Shown piece after piece: positions 43,236 through 51,464 of a DNA stretch of 59,821 bases (positions are counted from its first letter, which is position 1; each line of letters opens with the position of its first letter). The notes beneath the pieces were generated by a model that saw nothing but the letters and a program-made list of their open reading frames with translations, was not told the DNA's origin and did no database searches. The stretch comes from Streptomyces sp. SM10 (GTDB taxonomy: Bacteria > Actinomycetota > Actinomycetes > Streptomycetales > Streptomycetaceae): positions 1 to 59,821 of the forward strand of contig NZ_NEUF01000049.1 in assembly GCF_002910915.1 (NCBI RefSeq). The letters are read 5' to 3'. The translations under genes were made by a program, and so were the position numbers.

Positions 43236-43522
43236 CTGTCCGGTCAGCCGGTGGTGCAGGTGACGGTGGGCCAGGTCCAGTTGCCGTTGGCCTGGATGGT
43301 GGTGCCCCAGGTTTTGCCGTTGCCGTTGGGTTTCGCGGTGAGTACCTGTGCGCTGGGGTAGGTGGCGGTGGTGTTCCAGGTGGAGAGGACCTTGGCGGGG
43401 GAGGGGACGTTCATGGTGACGGTCCAGTTGCTGGAGCCGGTGACCGCGACGTCGAGGTTGTAGCGGTCGCTCCACCTCTGTCCCGCGGTCACGGTGGCGG
43501 TGCAGCCACCGGTTCCGCCGCC
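43236..43522. repeat. CBM2-encoding direct repeat, copy 1
   Basis: 287 bp identical, as far as reading line by line shows, to 44322-44608. It encodes the last 86 residues of the CE4 esterase, the stop codon and 8 nt of trailer, plus the Gly-rich linker start. The flanks differ at once on both sides. Confidence 0.93.
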
Positions 43523-44236
43523 ACCGGTGCTGCCGCTGTCCGGGGCGACGGCGCGCCCCGTCTGCGGGGAGATCATGCCGGCGCACAGCCCCCTGCTCGC
43601 CAGGCCCTGCGCGATGCGCGGGATCGCGGCGAGCGTGTTGGCGGGCCAGTCGTGCATGAGGATGATCTGGCCGTCGGTGAGCCGGGCGTTCGCCGCCACG
43701 ATCGCGTCGGTGCTCGCGTTGTTCCAGTCCTGCGAGTCGACGTCCCAGATGATCTGGGTGAGGCCGTACTTGGCGGCGGCCGACCGCACCGTCGCATTGG
43801 TCTCACCGTACGGGGGGCGGAACAGCTTGGGCGTGCCCCCGCCGCCGGCGGCGATGGCCTGCTGGGTGCGGGAGAGTTCGGACTCGACCTGGGCCTGGCT
43901 CTGCTGGATCAGGTGCGGGTGGGTGTAGCTGTGGTTGGCGACCCACATGCCGGCGTCGACCTGTGCCCGGACCTGGGCCGGGTTGGAGGCGGCGTACTGC
44001 CCCTGGTTGAACATCGTGGCCCGCAGCCCGTTCTGCTTCAGGGCGTTGAGCAGGCCGGGCGTGCTGCCCGACGGGCCGTCGTCGAAGGTGAGTCCCACGT
44101 ATCCGTTGCACGCGGCGGCCGAGACGGCGTGCGAGGGCGCGGTGTCGACGGCGACCGTGGCCGTGGCGGCCATCGCGGCGACGGCGAGCGCCGTGACCAG
44201 TGGCCTTGGGGAGGGACGGGGCGTGGTGATGCGCAT
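43244..44236 (-). CDS. Secreted polysaccharide deacetylase (CE4) with CBM2
   Basis: 330 aa. A signal peptide (about residues 1-37) is followed by a NodB domain (about 44-225): [10 protein letters not shown] (Asp52, Asp53), zinc ligands His102 and His106 in [16 protein letters not shown] (140-147) and MHDW (His195). A short Gly linker leads to a CBM2 cellulose/xylan-binding module (245-330). It is probably an acetylxylan esterase like S. lividans AxeA. ATG at 44236 with AAGGAC upstream. It lies 93 nt downstream of the GH11 xylanase, and the enzymes act together on acetylated xylan. Confidence 0.93.
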   Translation of the reverse strand: MRITTPRPSPRPLVTALAVAAMAATATVAVDTAPSHAVSAAACNGYVGLTFDDGPSGSTPGLLNALKQNGLRATMFNQGQYAASNPAQVRAQVDAGMWVANHSYTHPHLIQQSQAQVESELSRTQQAIAAGGGGTPKLFRPPYGETNATVRSAAAKYGLTQIIWDVDSQDWNNASTDAIVAANARLTDGQIILMHDWPANTLAAIPRIAQGLASRGLCAGMISPQTGRAVAPDSGSTGGGGTGGCTATVTAGQRWSDRYNLDVAVTGSSNWTVTMNVPSPAKVLSTWNTTATYPSAQVLTAKPNGNGKTWGTTIQANGNWTWPTVTCTTG

Positions 44237-44321
44237 ACGGGTGTCCTTCGCGTCCTGGCGGATGGGGGAAACGGCTGGGTGCGGGGCGCCGGTGGACATG
44301 GACCGCCGCCCCGCGGATGCG

Positions 44322-44608
44322 CTGTCCGGTCAGCCGGTGGTGCAGGTGACGGTGGGCCAGGTCCAGTTGCCGTTGGCCTGGATGGTGGTGCCCCAGGTTT
44401 TGCCGTTGCCGTTGGGTTTCGCGGTGAGTACCTGTGCGCTGGGGTAGGTGGCGGTGGTGTTCCAGGTGGAGAGGACCTTGGCGGGGGAGGGGACGTTCAT
44501 GGTGACGGTCCAGTTGCTGGAGCCGGTGACCGCGACGTCGAGGTTGTAGCGGTCGCTCCACCTCTGTCCCGCGGTCACGGTGGCGGTGCAGCCACCGGTT
44601 CCGCCGCC
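44322..44608. repeat. CBM2-encoding direct repeat, copy 2
   Basis: Partner of 43236-43522 in the same orientation. Encodes the CBM2 and stop codon of the xylanase. Identity at silent sites means recent duplication or gene conversion. Confidence 0.93.
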
Positions 44609-45322
44609 GCCACCGCCGCCGGAGGTGCCGCCCACCGTGATGGAGGAGCTTCCACTGCTCTGGTAGCCCTCGGTGGCCATGATCATGTAGTTGAAGGTGC
44701 CCAGGTTCATGCCGTTCCGGGCCCAGGCGTCGAAGTGGTTGCCGGTGGTGATCGTTCCGCCGGTCCGCTTCGACTGGCGGACGCTCCAGAACTGCTTGAA
44801 GGTGCGGGTGCCCTCGATCGAGGGTGCGTTGACGCGTGTCGTCTCGTAGATGTCGTACGTGCCGCCGTCGCTGGTGACGGTGCCCTTGAAGGTGCCCGTC
44901 GGGCGGTAGGTGCCCCAGTTGTCGACGATGTAGTACTCCACCAGCGGGTTCGTCGACCAGCCGTAGAGAGTCAGGTATGCGTTACCGGACGGATTGAAGG
45001 TGCCCGAATAGGTCACGCTCCTGCGTCCGCCGGTGCTCCACCCCTTGCCCGCGACGAAGTTCCCGGTGTTGCTCCAGGACGTGCCGTAGCCGCCACCGGA
45101 AGCGAGGTTCATCGAGACGGAGCCGGGGCTGTCGGTCCAGAAGGAGTAGTAGTAGCCGTTGTCGGTGCCGGTCTGATTCGAGTTGATGACCGTGTCGGCG
45201 CTTGCGGCGCCGGGCAGGGCGAACACGGCCACTGCGGCCATCGCCACGGCCAGGGCATTGCGGATGGACCGTCTGAACCGGCCGCGGGTGCGGCTCGTCG
45301 ACTGTGCGGGTGCGTCGTTCAT
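44330..45322 (-). CDS. Secreted endo-1,4-beta-xylanase (GH11) with CBM2
   Basis: 330 aa. Signal peptide about residues 1-42 with a [13 protein letters not shown] start (cleavage near ASA-DTV); GH11 jelly roll 43-230 with nucleophile Glu129 ([11 protein letters not shown]) and acid/base Glu218 (MATEGYQ), both present. A poly-Gly linker (233-244) and CBM2 (245-330) follow. It cleaves the xylan backbone outside the cell. ATG at 45322 with AAGGAGGAAAG upstream. First gene of a two-gene xylan unit. A CTTTCG/CGAAAG repeat 250 nt upstream may bind the xylanase regulator. Confidence 0.96.
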   Translation of the reverse strand: MNDAPAQSTSRTRGRFRRSIRNALAVAMAAVAVFALPGAASADTVINSNQTGTDNGYYYSFWTDSPGSVSMNLASGGGYGTSWSNTGNFVAGKGWSTGGRRSVTYSGTFNPSGNAYLTLYGWSTNPLVEYYIVDNWGTYRPTGTFKGTVTSDGGTYDIYETTRVNAPSIEGTRTFKQFWSVRQSKRTGGTITTGNHFDAWARNGMNLGTFNYMIMATEGYQSSGSSSITVGGTSGGGGGGGTGGCTATVTAGQRWSDRYNLDVAVTGSSNWTVTMNVPSPAKVLSTWNTTATYPSAQVLTAKPNGNGKTWGTTIQANGNWTWPTVTCTTG

Positions 45323-45574
45323 GTGCGTGCTTTCCTCCTTGTTCTCATGAGGCCGGGTGGGGTCCGGGCAGCGTGAGACGCCCTCTGCGGGGGTGTCGGT
45401 GGAGCAGGCGGTGACGGTGACCATGCGGAGACGTTGTCGCGCGGCCCGGCCGGACCGGACCGGTCGTCGCGTCCGGCGACCGGTCGGAGCACCGGTTCGG
45501 GTGGACCCGGATCGACAGTGGTTGAGGTCTGTCGACGGCGAACAGTGTTGAACCGGGCCGGTTGCGTGTCAATA

Positions 45575-45596
45575 CTTTCGCCACGAATAACGAAAG
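45575..45596. promoter_or_regulatory. Spaced CTTTCG/CGAAAG inverted repeat
   Basis: CTTTCG at 45575-45580 and CGAAAG at 45591-45596 form an inverted repeat with a 10-nt spacer. It uses the same half-sites as the palindrome at 45722 and lies about 250 nt upstream of the xylanase start. Confidence 0.45.
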
Positions 45597-45721
45597 CGTC
45601 GAACGGGCGCAGGAGTTGGCATCGAAGGATTCTGCCTGCTCATTGATGCGATGAACCGATCCGGCCGATCTCACGTGTGGAATGGTGAAGGATTCGGATC
45701 AGGAATCAGCGCATCGATTGT

Positions 45722-45732
45722 CGAAAGTTTCG
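45722..45732. promoter_or_regulatory. CGAAAGTTTCG palindrome
   Basis: A perfect CGAAA-G-TTTCG palindrome, with another CTTTCG at 45737-45742. It matches the CGAAA-N-TTTCG element described upstream of streptomycete xylanase genes, as I recall it. It lies about 400 nt upstream of the GH11 start. Confidence 0.5.
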
Positions 45733-45941
45733 AAGACTTTCGGCGGTGTTGCGTGGAGGGATGGTGGTGCGGTGAAGCGTGCCCGGCGCGGGGATCCGCC
45801 CGTCACTCCGTCGCTGACGGGGCCGGATGCCCACGCGCGTCGCGGCCGGGGAAGCGCTCGCCGTGTGCGGGTGAGCGGCTTCCCCGGCCGCGGAGGCGTG
45901 GGCACGCGGGCCGTGGACGAGCGGCGGGTCGGGGCCCGGGC

Positions 45942-46414
45942 TCAGCCCCTGCTCACGTGCCTGAGCGCGCTGTCGAGCTCCAGCACATTGACGCGGGGCT
46001 CGCCCATGAACCCGACGGCACGGCCCTCGGTGTGGTCGGTCACGAGCTTCGCGGCCTGCTGGACGGAGAGGCCGTTCCGTTCGGCCACCCGGTGGATCTG
46101 GAGCTTCGCGTACGCCGGGGAGATGTCCGGGTCGAGGCCCGGGGCGGAGGAGGTGACGGCGTCGGACGGCACGTCATCGGGCCGCACCGTGTGGCCGGGG
46201 TGGAATTGTCGGCCACGACCGCGGCCTTTGCGTCCGTGCCCCAGGCGACCAGGTCCGCGTCGTCCGCGGCGCGATTGGCGGCACCGGAGAGAATCAGCGC
46301 GTAGCGGAGGTTGACGCTGTTGCTGCCCAGGCCGTTCGAGGGGCGGGCCGGAACCACTTCAGGTCCGGCTTCGGTGCCTCGTCCGGGCCGTCGGGGTTCT
46401 GTCTCGGCAGGCTG
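45942..46414 (-). pseudogene. kdpC: kdpC remnant (potassium-transporting ATPase subunit C)
   Basis: C-terminal two thirds of KdpC spread over three frames. LPRQNPDGPDEAPKPDLKWF, then SNGLGSNSVNLRYALILSGA and VVADNSTPA in a second frame, then DVPSDAVTSSAPGLDPDISP, RVAERNGLSVQQAAKLV and GEPRVNVLELDSAL in a third to the stop at 45942. Two frameshifts (near 46345 and 46188) and loss of the N-terminal membrane helix make it nonfunctional. No kdpA or kdpB lies here. Its upstream end abuts a methyltransferase fragment. Confidence 0.9.
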
Positions 46415-46419
46415 CAGGC

Positions 46420-46544
46420 CCGTCCGGGCGCAGCACGTCGGCGAGCGTGTCCGCCGGTCCGGGAGCGTAGGGGAGTCTTCCCCGGCTGTAGTGGGCAGCC
46501 GTTTCGGCGAAGAGCGTGTCGTCCCGTTCCCAGCCGTCGGTCAT
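46420..46544 (-). pseudogene. N-terminal fragment of a class I methyltransferase
   Basis: From the ATG at 46544 about 41 codons read WERDDTLFAETAAHYSRGRL then PYAPGPADTLADVLRPDG, the usual opening of a SAM-dependent methyltransferase just before motif I. The sequence then passes directly into kdpC. The catalytic domain is gone, so a deletion fused the two genes. Confidence 0.75.
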
Positions 46545-46589
46545 CCAGTGCACGCCCTTCGTCCGGCACCTGACGAGGAGCCCTACCCT

Positions 46590-47201
46590 ATGAGCACGGC
46601 TGCCGTCGAGGGCTCGTCCCGGCGCGTGGCGTTCGCGGACGGGAGGAACCGTGTGGACACCGGACCAGGGCCCTCCGTCGTTCTGATCACCGGTGTGATG
46701 GCCGCGGGGAAGTCGACGGTCGCCCAGCTGCTGGCCGAGCGTCTGCCCCGGGCGGCGCACGTGCGAGGCGATCTGTTCCGCCGCATGCTCGTCTCCGGCC
46801 GGGAGGAGCTGATGCCCGGGGAGACCGCGGAGGCGCGGGCCCAACTGGAGCTCCGTTACCGGCTTTCCGCGCTCGTGGCCGACGAGTACGTCCGCGACGG
46901 ATGGACCGCGGTCATCCAGGACATCGTCCTCGGCGAGGATCTGACCCGCTACGTCGCCCGGGTGCGCGCACGCCCCCTGTACGTCGTGGTGCTCGCGCCC
47001 TCCACCGCGGCGGTGCGGGACAGGGAAGCGGCACGTCCGAAGACCGGGTACGGCGCCTGGACGGTCGAGGCCCTCGATCGCGATCTCCGTGAGGGGACGC
47101 CCCGCATCGGTCTCACGCTGGACACCTCGCGGCAGACACCGCAGGAGACGGTGGCGGCGATCCTGGCCGGTCTCCCCGAAGCCCGGATCCGCACGGACTG
47201 A
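46590..47201 (+). CDS. P-loop ATPase / small-molecule phosphotransferase family
   Basis: 203 aa. An unstructured N-terminus (about residues 1-28) precedes a kinase-type P-loop, ITGVMAAGKSTVAQLL (about 34-49), then HVRGDLFRRM and a DREAARPKTGYG lid-like region. The pattern resembles chloramphenicol-phosphotransferase-like and other AAA_33 kinases that phosphorylate a small substrate; which one cannot be told. ATG at 46590 with GAGGAG upstream. Divergent from the methyltransferase fragment by 45 nt. Confidence 0.82.
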   Translation: MSTAAVEGSSRRVAFADGRNRVDTGPGPSVVLITGVMAAGKSTVAQLLAERLPRAAHVRGDLFRRMLVSGREELMPGETAEARAQLELRYRLSALVADEYVRDGWTAVIQDIVLGEDLTRYVARVRARPLYVVVLAPSTAAVRDREAARPKTGYGAWTVEALDRDLREGTPRIGLTLDTSRQTPQETVAAILAGLPEARIRTD

Positions 47202-47235
47202 GAGTTTTGCGGCACTCTCGGCTTAGGGGGATTCG

Positions 47236-47264
47236 GCATTTGCCTAAGAGTATTAGGTAAATGC
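47236..47264. promoter_or_regulatory. Candidate TetR operator
   Basis: GCATTTGCCTAA and TTAGGTAAATGC form 12-bp arms (11 of 12 complementary) around a 5-nt centre, in an AT-rich island. It ends 31 nt before the TetR start, overlapping the expected promoter. Confidence 0.72.
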
Positions 47265-47295
47265 ATAATCGAATCTGCCGAAGGGGATGGTGGGC

Positions 47296-47865
47296 ATGGC
47301 ACGAGCAGGACTGACCGCGGAACGCCTGACACAGGCAGGAGCGGAACTGGCCGACGAGGTCGGCTTCGACAAGGTGACCGTCGCGGCGCTCGCCCGGCAG
47401 TTCGGAGTGAAGGACGCGAGTCTCTACTCGCACGTCAGGAGCTCCCAGGACCTCAAGACCAGGATCGCCCTGCTGGCCCTGGCAGAGCTCGCCGACCGTG
47501 TCGCCGCGGCCATGGCCGGGCGAGCCGGCAAGGACGCGCTGGAAGCCTTCGCGAACGCCTACCGGGACTACGCGAAGGAGCACCCGGGACGCTACGCCGC
47601 GGCACAGCTCAGACTCGACCCGGAGGCGGCCGCCGCCAGCGCCGGCGGCAGGCACGCCCGGATGACGCGGGCCATCCTGCACGGCTACGACCTGACGGAG
47701 CCGGACCAGACGCACGCGGTCCGGCTGCTCGGCAGCGTCTTCCACGGCTACATCAGCCTGGAGTCGGGCGGAAGCTTCAGCCACAGCGCTCCCGGCACGC
47801 AGGAGAGCTGGTCACGGGTCCTGGACGCCCTCGACGCCCTGCTGCGCAACTGGCCCGCGCCCTGA
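47296..47865 (+). CDS. TetR family regulator with WHG-type C-terminal domain
   Basis: 189 aa. HTH at about residues 5-52 (GLTAERLTQAGAELADEVGF, VAALARQFGVKDASLYSHVR). The C-terminus is of the TetR_C_33/WHG type (LEAFANAYRDYAKEHPGRYA, VFHGYISLESGGSF). The ATG at 47296 is preferred over 47287 because GAAGGGG lies 9 nt upstream of it. A strong inverted repeat overlaps the promoter, suggesting autorepression. The SGNH hydrolase follows after 46 nt and is probably coregulated. Confidence 0.93.
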   Translation: MARAGLTAERLTQAGAELADEVGFDKVTVAALARQFGVKDASLYSHVRSSQDLKTRIALLALAELADRVAAAMAGRAGKDALEAFANAYRDYAKEHPGRYAAAQLRLDPEAAAASAGGRHARMTRAILHGYDLTEPDQTHAVRLLGSVFHGYISLESGGSFSHSAPGTQESWSRVLDALDALLRNWPAP

Positions 47866-47911
47866 CCGGCCGGCCCTCACCAGACACACACCCGGACGGA
47901 CGTCGGAGAAG

Positions 47912-49099
47912 ATGAGCCCCCACCCGCTGATGACCACCCCCCTCACCGGGGACCTCCTGCGCGGAGCCCTCGACCTGGAGCGCACCGAACACGGTCTGCT
48001 GCCGCACCGGCTGCCCGCCCGCGCCCGGGCCCGGAACACCGATGGCCAGCTGGCCATGGCGGAGGCCCAGCCCTCCGGCGTACGGATCGTCCTGCGCACC
48101 CGGGCCACCCTCGTGGAGCTCGACACGCTGCCGACCAAGCGGGTGTACGCGGGCGCGCCGCCCCGCCCGGACGGGGTGTACGACCTGCTGGTGGACGGCC
48201 GCCTCGCGGGCCGGGCCTCCGCGGACGGTGGCAACACCCTGACCATCGACATGGTCGCCGGAACCGCCGAGGTCAGGCCGGGCCCGGTCGGCACCGTCCG
48301 CTTCGACGGCCTGCCGGCCGAGCCGAAGGACATCGAGATCTGGCTGCCGCACAACGAGACCACCGAGCTGGTCGCCCTGCGCACCGACGCCCCCGTCGAA
48401 GCCGTCCCCGACCGGGGCCGCCCGGTGTGGCTGCACCACGGCAGTTCGATCAGCCACGGCTCCGACGCGGCGAGCCCCACCACCACCTGGCCCGCCCTGG
48501 CCGCGGCACTCGGCGGGGTGGAGCTGGTCAACCTGGGGTACGGCGGCAGCGCCCTGCTCGACCCCTTCACCGCCCGCACCCTGCGCGACACACCGGCGGA
48601 CCTGATCAGCGTCAAGATCGGCATCAACCTGGTCAACACCGACGTGATGCGCCTGCGTGCCTTCACCCCGGCCGTCCACGGCTTCCTCGACACGATCCGG
48701 GAGGGGCACCCCACCACGCCGTTGCTGGTCGTCTCGCCCATCCTGTGCCCCATCCACGAGGACACCCCCGGCCCCAGCGCGCCCGACCACAGCGCCATGA
48801 GTGAGGGGAGGCTGAGCTTCCGGGCCGCGGGGGACCCGGCCGAGACCGCCGCCGGGAAGCTCACCCTGCGCGTCATCAGGGGTGAACTCGCCCGCATCGT
48901 CGAGCAGCGGGCGGCCGAGGACCCCCACCTCCACCACCTCGACGGCCGCGAACTCTACGGCGAGGACGACTCCACCGAGCTGCCACTGCCCGACGCACTG
49001 CACCCCGACGCCGCCACGCACCGCCGGATGGGCGAACGCTTCGCGCGACTGGCGTTCGACCCGGGCGGCCCCCTCGCGGGTGACGGACCGCGCCCCTGA
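47912..49099 (+). CDS. SGNH/GDSL-type hydrolase (esterase)
   Basis: 395 aa. A beta-sandwich N-terminal domain (about residues 10-165) is followed by an SGNH domain (about 170-390) with block I HHGSSISHG (nucleophile Ser), block II NLGYGGSA, block III KIGINLVN (Asn) and block V DALHPD (Asp/His). All catalytic residues are present. No signal peptide is visible, so probably cytosolic. The substrate is an ester, identity unknown. ATG at 47912 directly after GGAGAAG; ATG at 47930 is possible. Cotranscribed with the TetR gene. Confidence 0.9.
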   Translation: MSPHPLMTTPLTGDLLRGALDLERTEHGLLPHRLPARARARNTDGQLAMAEAQPSGVRIVLRTRATLVELDTLPTKRVYAGAPPRPDGVYDLLVDGRLAGRASADGGNTLTIDMVAGTAEVRPGPVGTVRFDGLPAEPKDIEIWLPHNETTELVALRTDAPVEAVPDRGRPVWLHHGSSISHGSDAASPTTTWPALAAALGGVELVNLGYGGSALLDPFTARTLRDTPADLISVKIGINLVNTDVMRLRAFTPAVHGFLDTIREGHPTTPLLVVSPILCPIHEDTPGPSAPDHSAMSEGRLSFRAAGDPAETAAGKLTLRVIRGELARIVEQRAAEDPHLHHLDGRELYGEDDSTELPLPDALHPDAATHRRMGERFARLAFDPGGPLAGDGPRP

Positions 49100-49248
49100 G
49101 GGGCCTGGTCACGGGGGTGGGTCCTTGATGTGGCCGTGCGGATACGGGGGGCGGTTGAGAGCCCGGACGTACGAGGGCATTCTTGAACGAAAGCCGCACC
49201 AGCGTGCGTGGGCGGCCTGCCGAGGCGGGGAGGACCGGTGACCGGCCG

Positions 49249-51408
49249 ATGACCACGGACGAGACGGGCCCCGCAGGCCGGCCCCCGGACGGACCGGAGC
49301 CCGCACCGGAAGCCGGGGGCGGCACCGGGCACGCCGGGGCACTGTCCGCGGAGGTCCTGGGCCGGATCCTGGAGCAGCTGCCGGTGCCGGTGGCGTACTT
49401 CGGCCGTGACCTGCGGCTCGCCATGGCCAACGAGGCCGCGTCCGTCGGCAGGACCGAGAAGTCCATGCTCGGACTCCGGCCCGGCGAGATCGAGCCCGGC
49501 ATGTTCCTGGAGGGGGGCGAGGGCCTCTCCGATGCGCTCGACCGGGTGATGCGGACGGGCGAGGGCGCACCCTACGACGCCCACCTCGTGGTGGAGAACA
49601 GCGACCGCGTCTGGCAGCTGGCCCTGTCGCCGGTCAAGGACGCCACCGGCGAGGTCCAGGGCGTGTGCGTCGTGACGCACGACATGACCGACCAGTTCTG
49701 GGCGCGGAGGCGCCTGGCCGTGCTGAACAAGGCCGGCATGCGCATCGGCAGCACCCTCGACGTCGGGCGCACCGCCGAGGAGCTGGCCGAGCTCGCCGTC
49801 GAGGACTTCGCCGACCTCGTCACCGTCGACCTGCTCTCCGAGGTGCTGAGCGGGGGCGAAGTGCGTTCGGTGCAGCACGCCCACGCGATCAGCTTCGACC
49901 GGGTGGCCCAGCGGTCCGTCCTCGCAGGCTGCCCCGAGTCGGTCGTCCCGGTCGGAGAGACGCATGCCTACGACCGGGACTCCGTGGTGGCCCGCGCCCT
50001 GGTCCGCGGAGAGCCGATCCGCTTCGTCGTGGACCCGGAGACCCTGCCGAACTGGATGAGGAACGACCTCGATCGCCTGCGGACGATGCGCGAGCACGGC
50101 ATCCATTCCGTGCTGGTGGTGCCGCTGAGAGCCCGGGGCGTCACGCTGGGCATGGCACAGTTCTGCCGCCACCGGACCCCCGGGGGGTTCGGCGCCGCGG
50201 ATCTGCAGCTCGCCGCGGAGCTGGTCTCGCGGGCGGCCGTCTGCGTGGACAATGCCCGGCGCTACACCAGGGAGCGGACCACGGCACTGGCTCTGCAGCG
50301 CAGCCTGCTGCCGCGCCGGGCCGCCCGCCAGAGGGCCGTGGACGTCGCCGCGCGCTACCTGCCGAACACCAACGGCGCGAGCATCGGAGGGGACTGGTTC
50401 GACGTCATCCCCCTGTCCGGCGCCCGGGTCGCCCTGGTGGTGGGTGACGTCGTCGGCCACGGGCTCCACGCCTCGGCCACCATGGGAAGGCTCCGCACCG
50501 CCGTACGAACGCTCGCGGACGTCGACCTCGCCCCCGAGGAGCTGCTCACCCAGCTCGACGAGCTGGTGCTCACCCTCGAACGGGAACAGCCGTCCGACAG
50601 CTCCGAGGGCGGACAGGTCGCCGGTGCGACCTGTCTCTACGCCGTGTACGACCCGGCGACCGGGCGCTGCACGATGGCCGGCGCCGGGCACCCCGAGCCG
50701 ATGGTGGCGCGCCCCGACGGCACGGTCGAACAGCTGTCGCTGCCCGCCGCCGCGCCGCTCGGTGTGGGCGGTCCCGGCTTCGAGGCCGCCGAGTTCGAGC
50801 TCCCCGAGGGCAGCCGGCTCGCCCTGTACACGGACGGCCTGATCGAGACCGCGGGCGGGGGCGCCGACACCGCCCGCGCCGGGCTGCGCGACCTCCTGGG
50901 CCGTCCGGCACACTCGCTCGAGGACACCTGCGACGCCGTCATGGACGCGCTGGCTCCCGAGCATCCGAACGACGACGTCGCCCTGCTGCTGGCCCGCACG
51001 CGGCGGCTCGACGCGGATCACTACGCCTCGTGGGACCTTCCCGCGGATCCGGCCGTCGTCTCGACCGCACGGAAGCGCGCTGCCGCGCAACTGGTCGAAT
51101 GGGGCCTGGAGGACGCGGTGTTCACCACCGAACTGGTCGTCAGTGAGCTGGTCACCAACGCCATCCGCTACGGCGGCGATCCCATCCACCTCCGTCTCAT
51201 CCGGGACACCGCGCTCATCTGCGAGGTCGTGGACGGCAGCAGCACCGCACCGCACCTGCGCCGCGCCCGGATCTACGACGAGGGCGGACGCGGTCTGCTG
51301 CTCGTCGCGAGTCTCACCGCACGCTGGGGCACCCGCTACAGCGGCACGGGCAAGACCATCTGGGCCGAACAGCCGCTGCCGGGCACGGAGGAGACGGACC
51401 CCGCCTGA
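49249..51408 (+). CDS. PAS-GAF-SpoIIE phosphatase-HATPase multidomain regulator
   Basis: 719 aa. PAS (about residues 35-150), GAF (about 170-335), SpoIIE PP2C phosphatase (about 350-570; metal site GGDWFDV, VGDVVGHGL, NDDVALL) and a C-terminal anti-sigma-type ATPase (about 590-715; N-box ELVTNAIRYG, G-box GGRGLLLVASL). Phosphatase and kinase-like modules for a sigma-factor partner switch are thus on one chain, controlled by two sensor domains. ATG at 49249 with GGGGAGG 15 nt upstream; a TTG at 49183 is the alternative. Cytosolic. Partner proteins are not adjacent. Confidence 0.93.
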   Translation: MTTDETGPAGRPPDGPEPAPEAGGGTGHAGALSAEVLGRILEQLPVPVAYFGRDLRLAMANEAASVGRTEKSMLGLRPGEIEPGMFLEGGEGLSDALDRVMRTGEGAPYDAHLVVENSDRVWQLALSPVKDATGEVQGVCVVTHDMTDQFWARRRLAVLNKAGMRIGSTLDVGRTAEELAELAVEDFADLVTVDLLSEVLSGGEVRSVQHAHAISFDRVAQRSVLAGCPESVVPVGETHAYDRDSVVARALVRGEPIRFVVDPETLPNWMRNDLDRLRTMREHGIHSVLVVPLRARGVTLGMAQFCRHRTPGGFGAADLQLAAELVSRAAVCVDNARRYTRERTTALALQRSLLPRRAARQRAVDVAARYLPNTNGASIGGDWFDVIPLSGARVALVVGDVVGHGLHASATMGRLRTAVRTLADVDLAPEELLTQLDELVLTLEREQPSDSSEGGQVAGATCLYAVYDPATGRCTMAGAGHPEPMVARPDGTVEQLSLPAAAPLGVGGPGFEAAEFELPEGSRLALYTDGLIETAGGGADTARAGLRDLLGRPAHSLEDTCDAVMDALAPEHPNDDVALLLARTRRLDADHYASWDLPADPAVVSTARKRAAAQLVEWGLEDAVFTTELVVSELVTNAIRYGGDPIHLRLIRDTALICEVVDGSSTAPHLRRARIYDEGGRGLLLVASLTARWGTRYSGTGKTIWAEQPLPGTEETDPA

Positions 51409-51421
51409 CGCGGAGGCCCGC

Positions 51422-51457
51422 CCCCCTGCGGCTCCCGGCGCGGGGAGCCGCAGGGGG
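51422..51457. terminator. Bidirectional terminator hairpin
   Basis: A perfect 15-bp stem (51422-51436 with 51443-51457) and a 6-nt loop, between the convergent regulator gene (ends 51408) and GAPDH gene (ends 51465). Confidence 0.9.
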
Positions 51458-51464
51458 ACGCGGA

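Larger units (their letters stand above)
45323..45941. other. Xylanase upstream region
   Basis: 619 bp without an intact gene, AT-richer than average between 45550 and 45760. It holds the xylanase promoter and two CGAAA/TTTCG-type motifs. The remaining open frames are short and have no recognisable homology. Confidence 0.6.
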
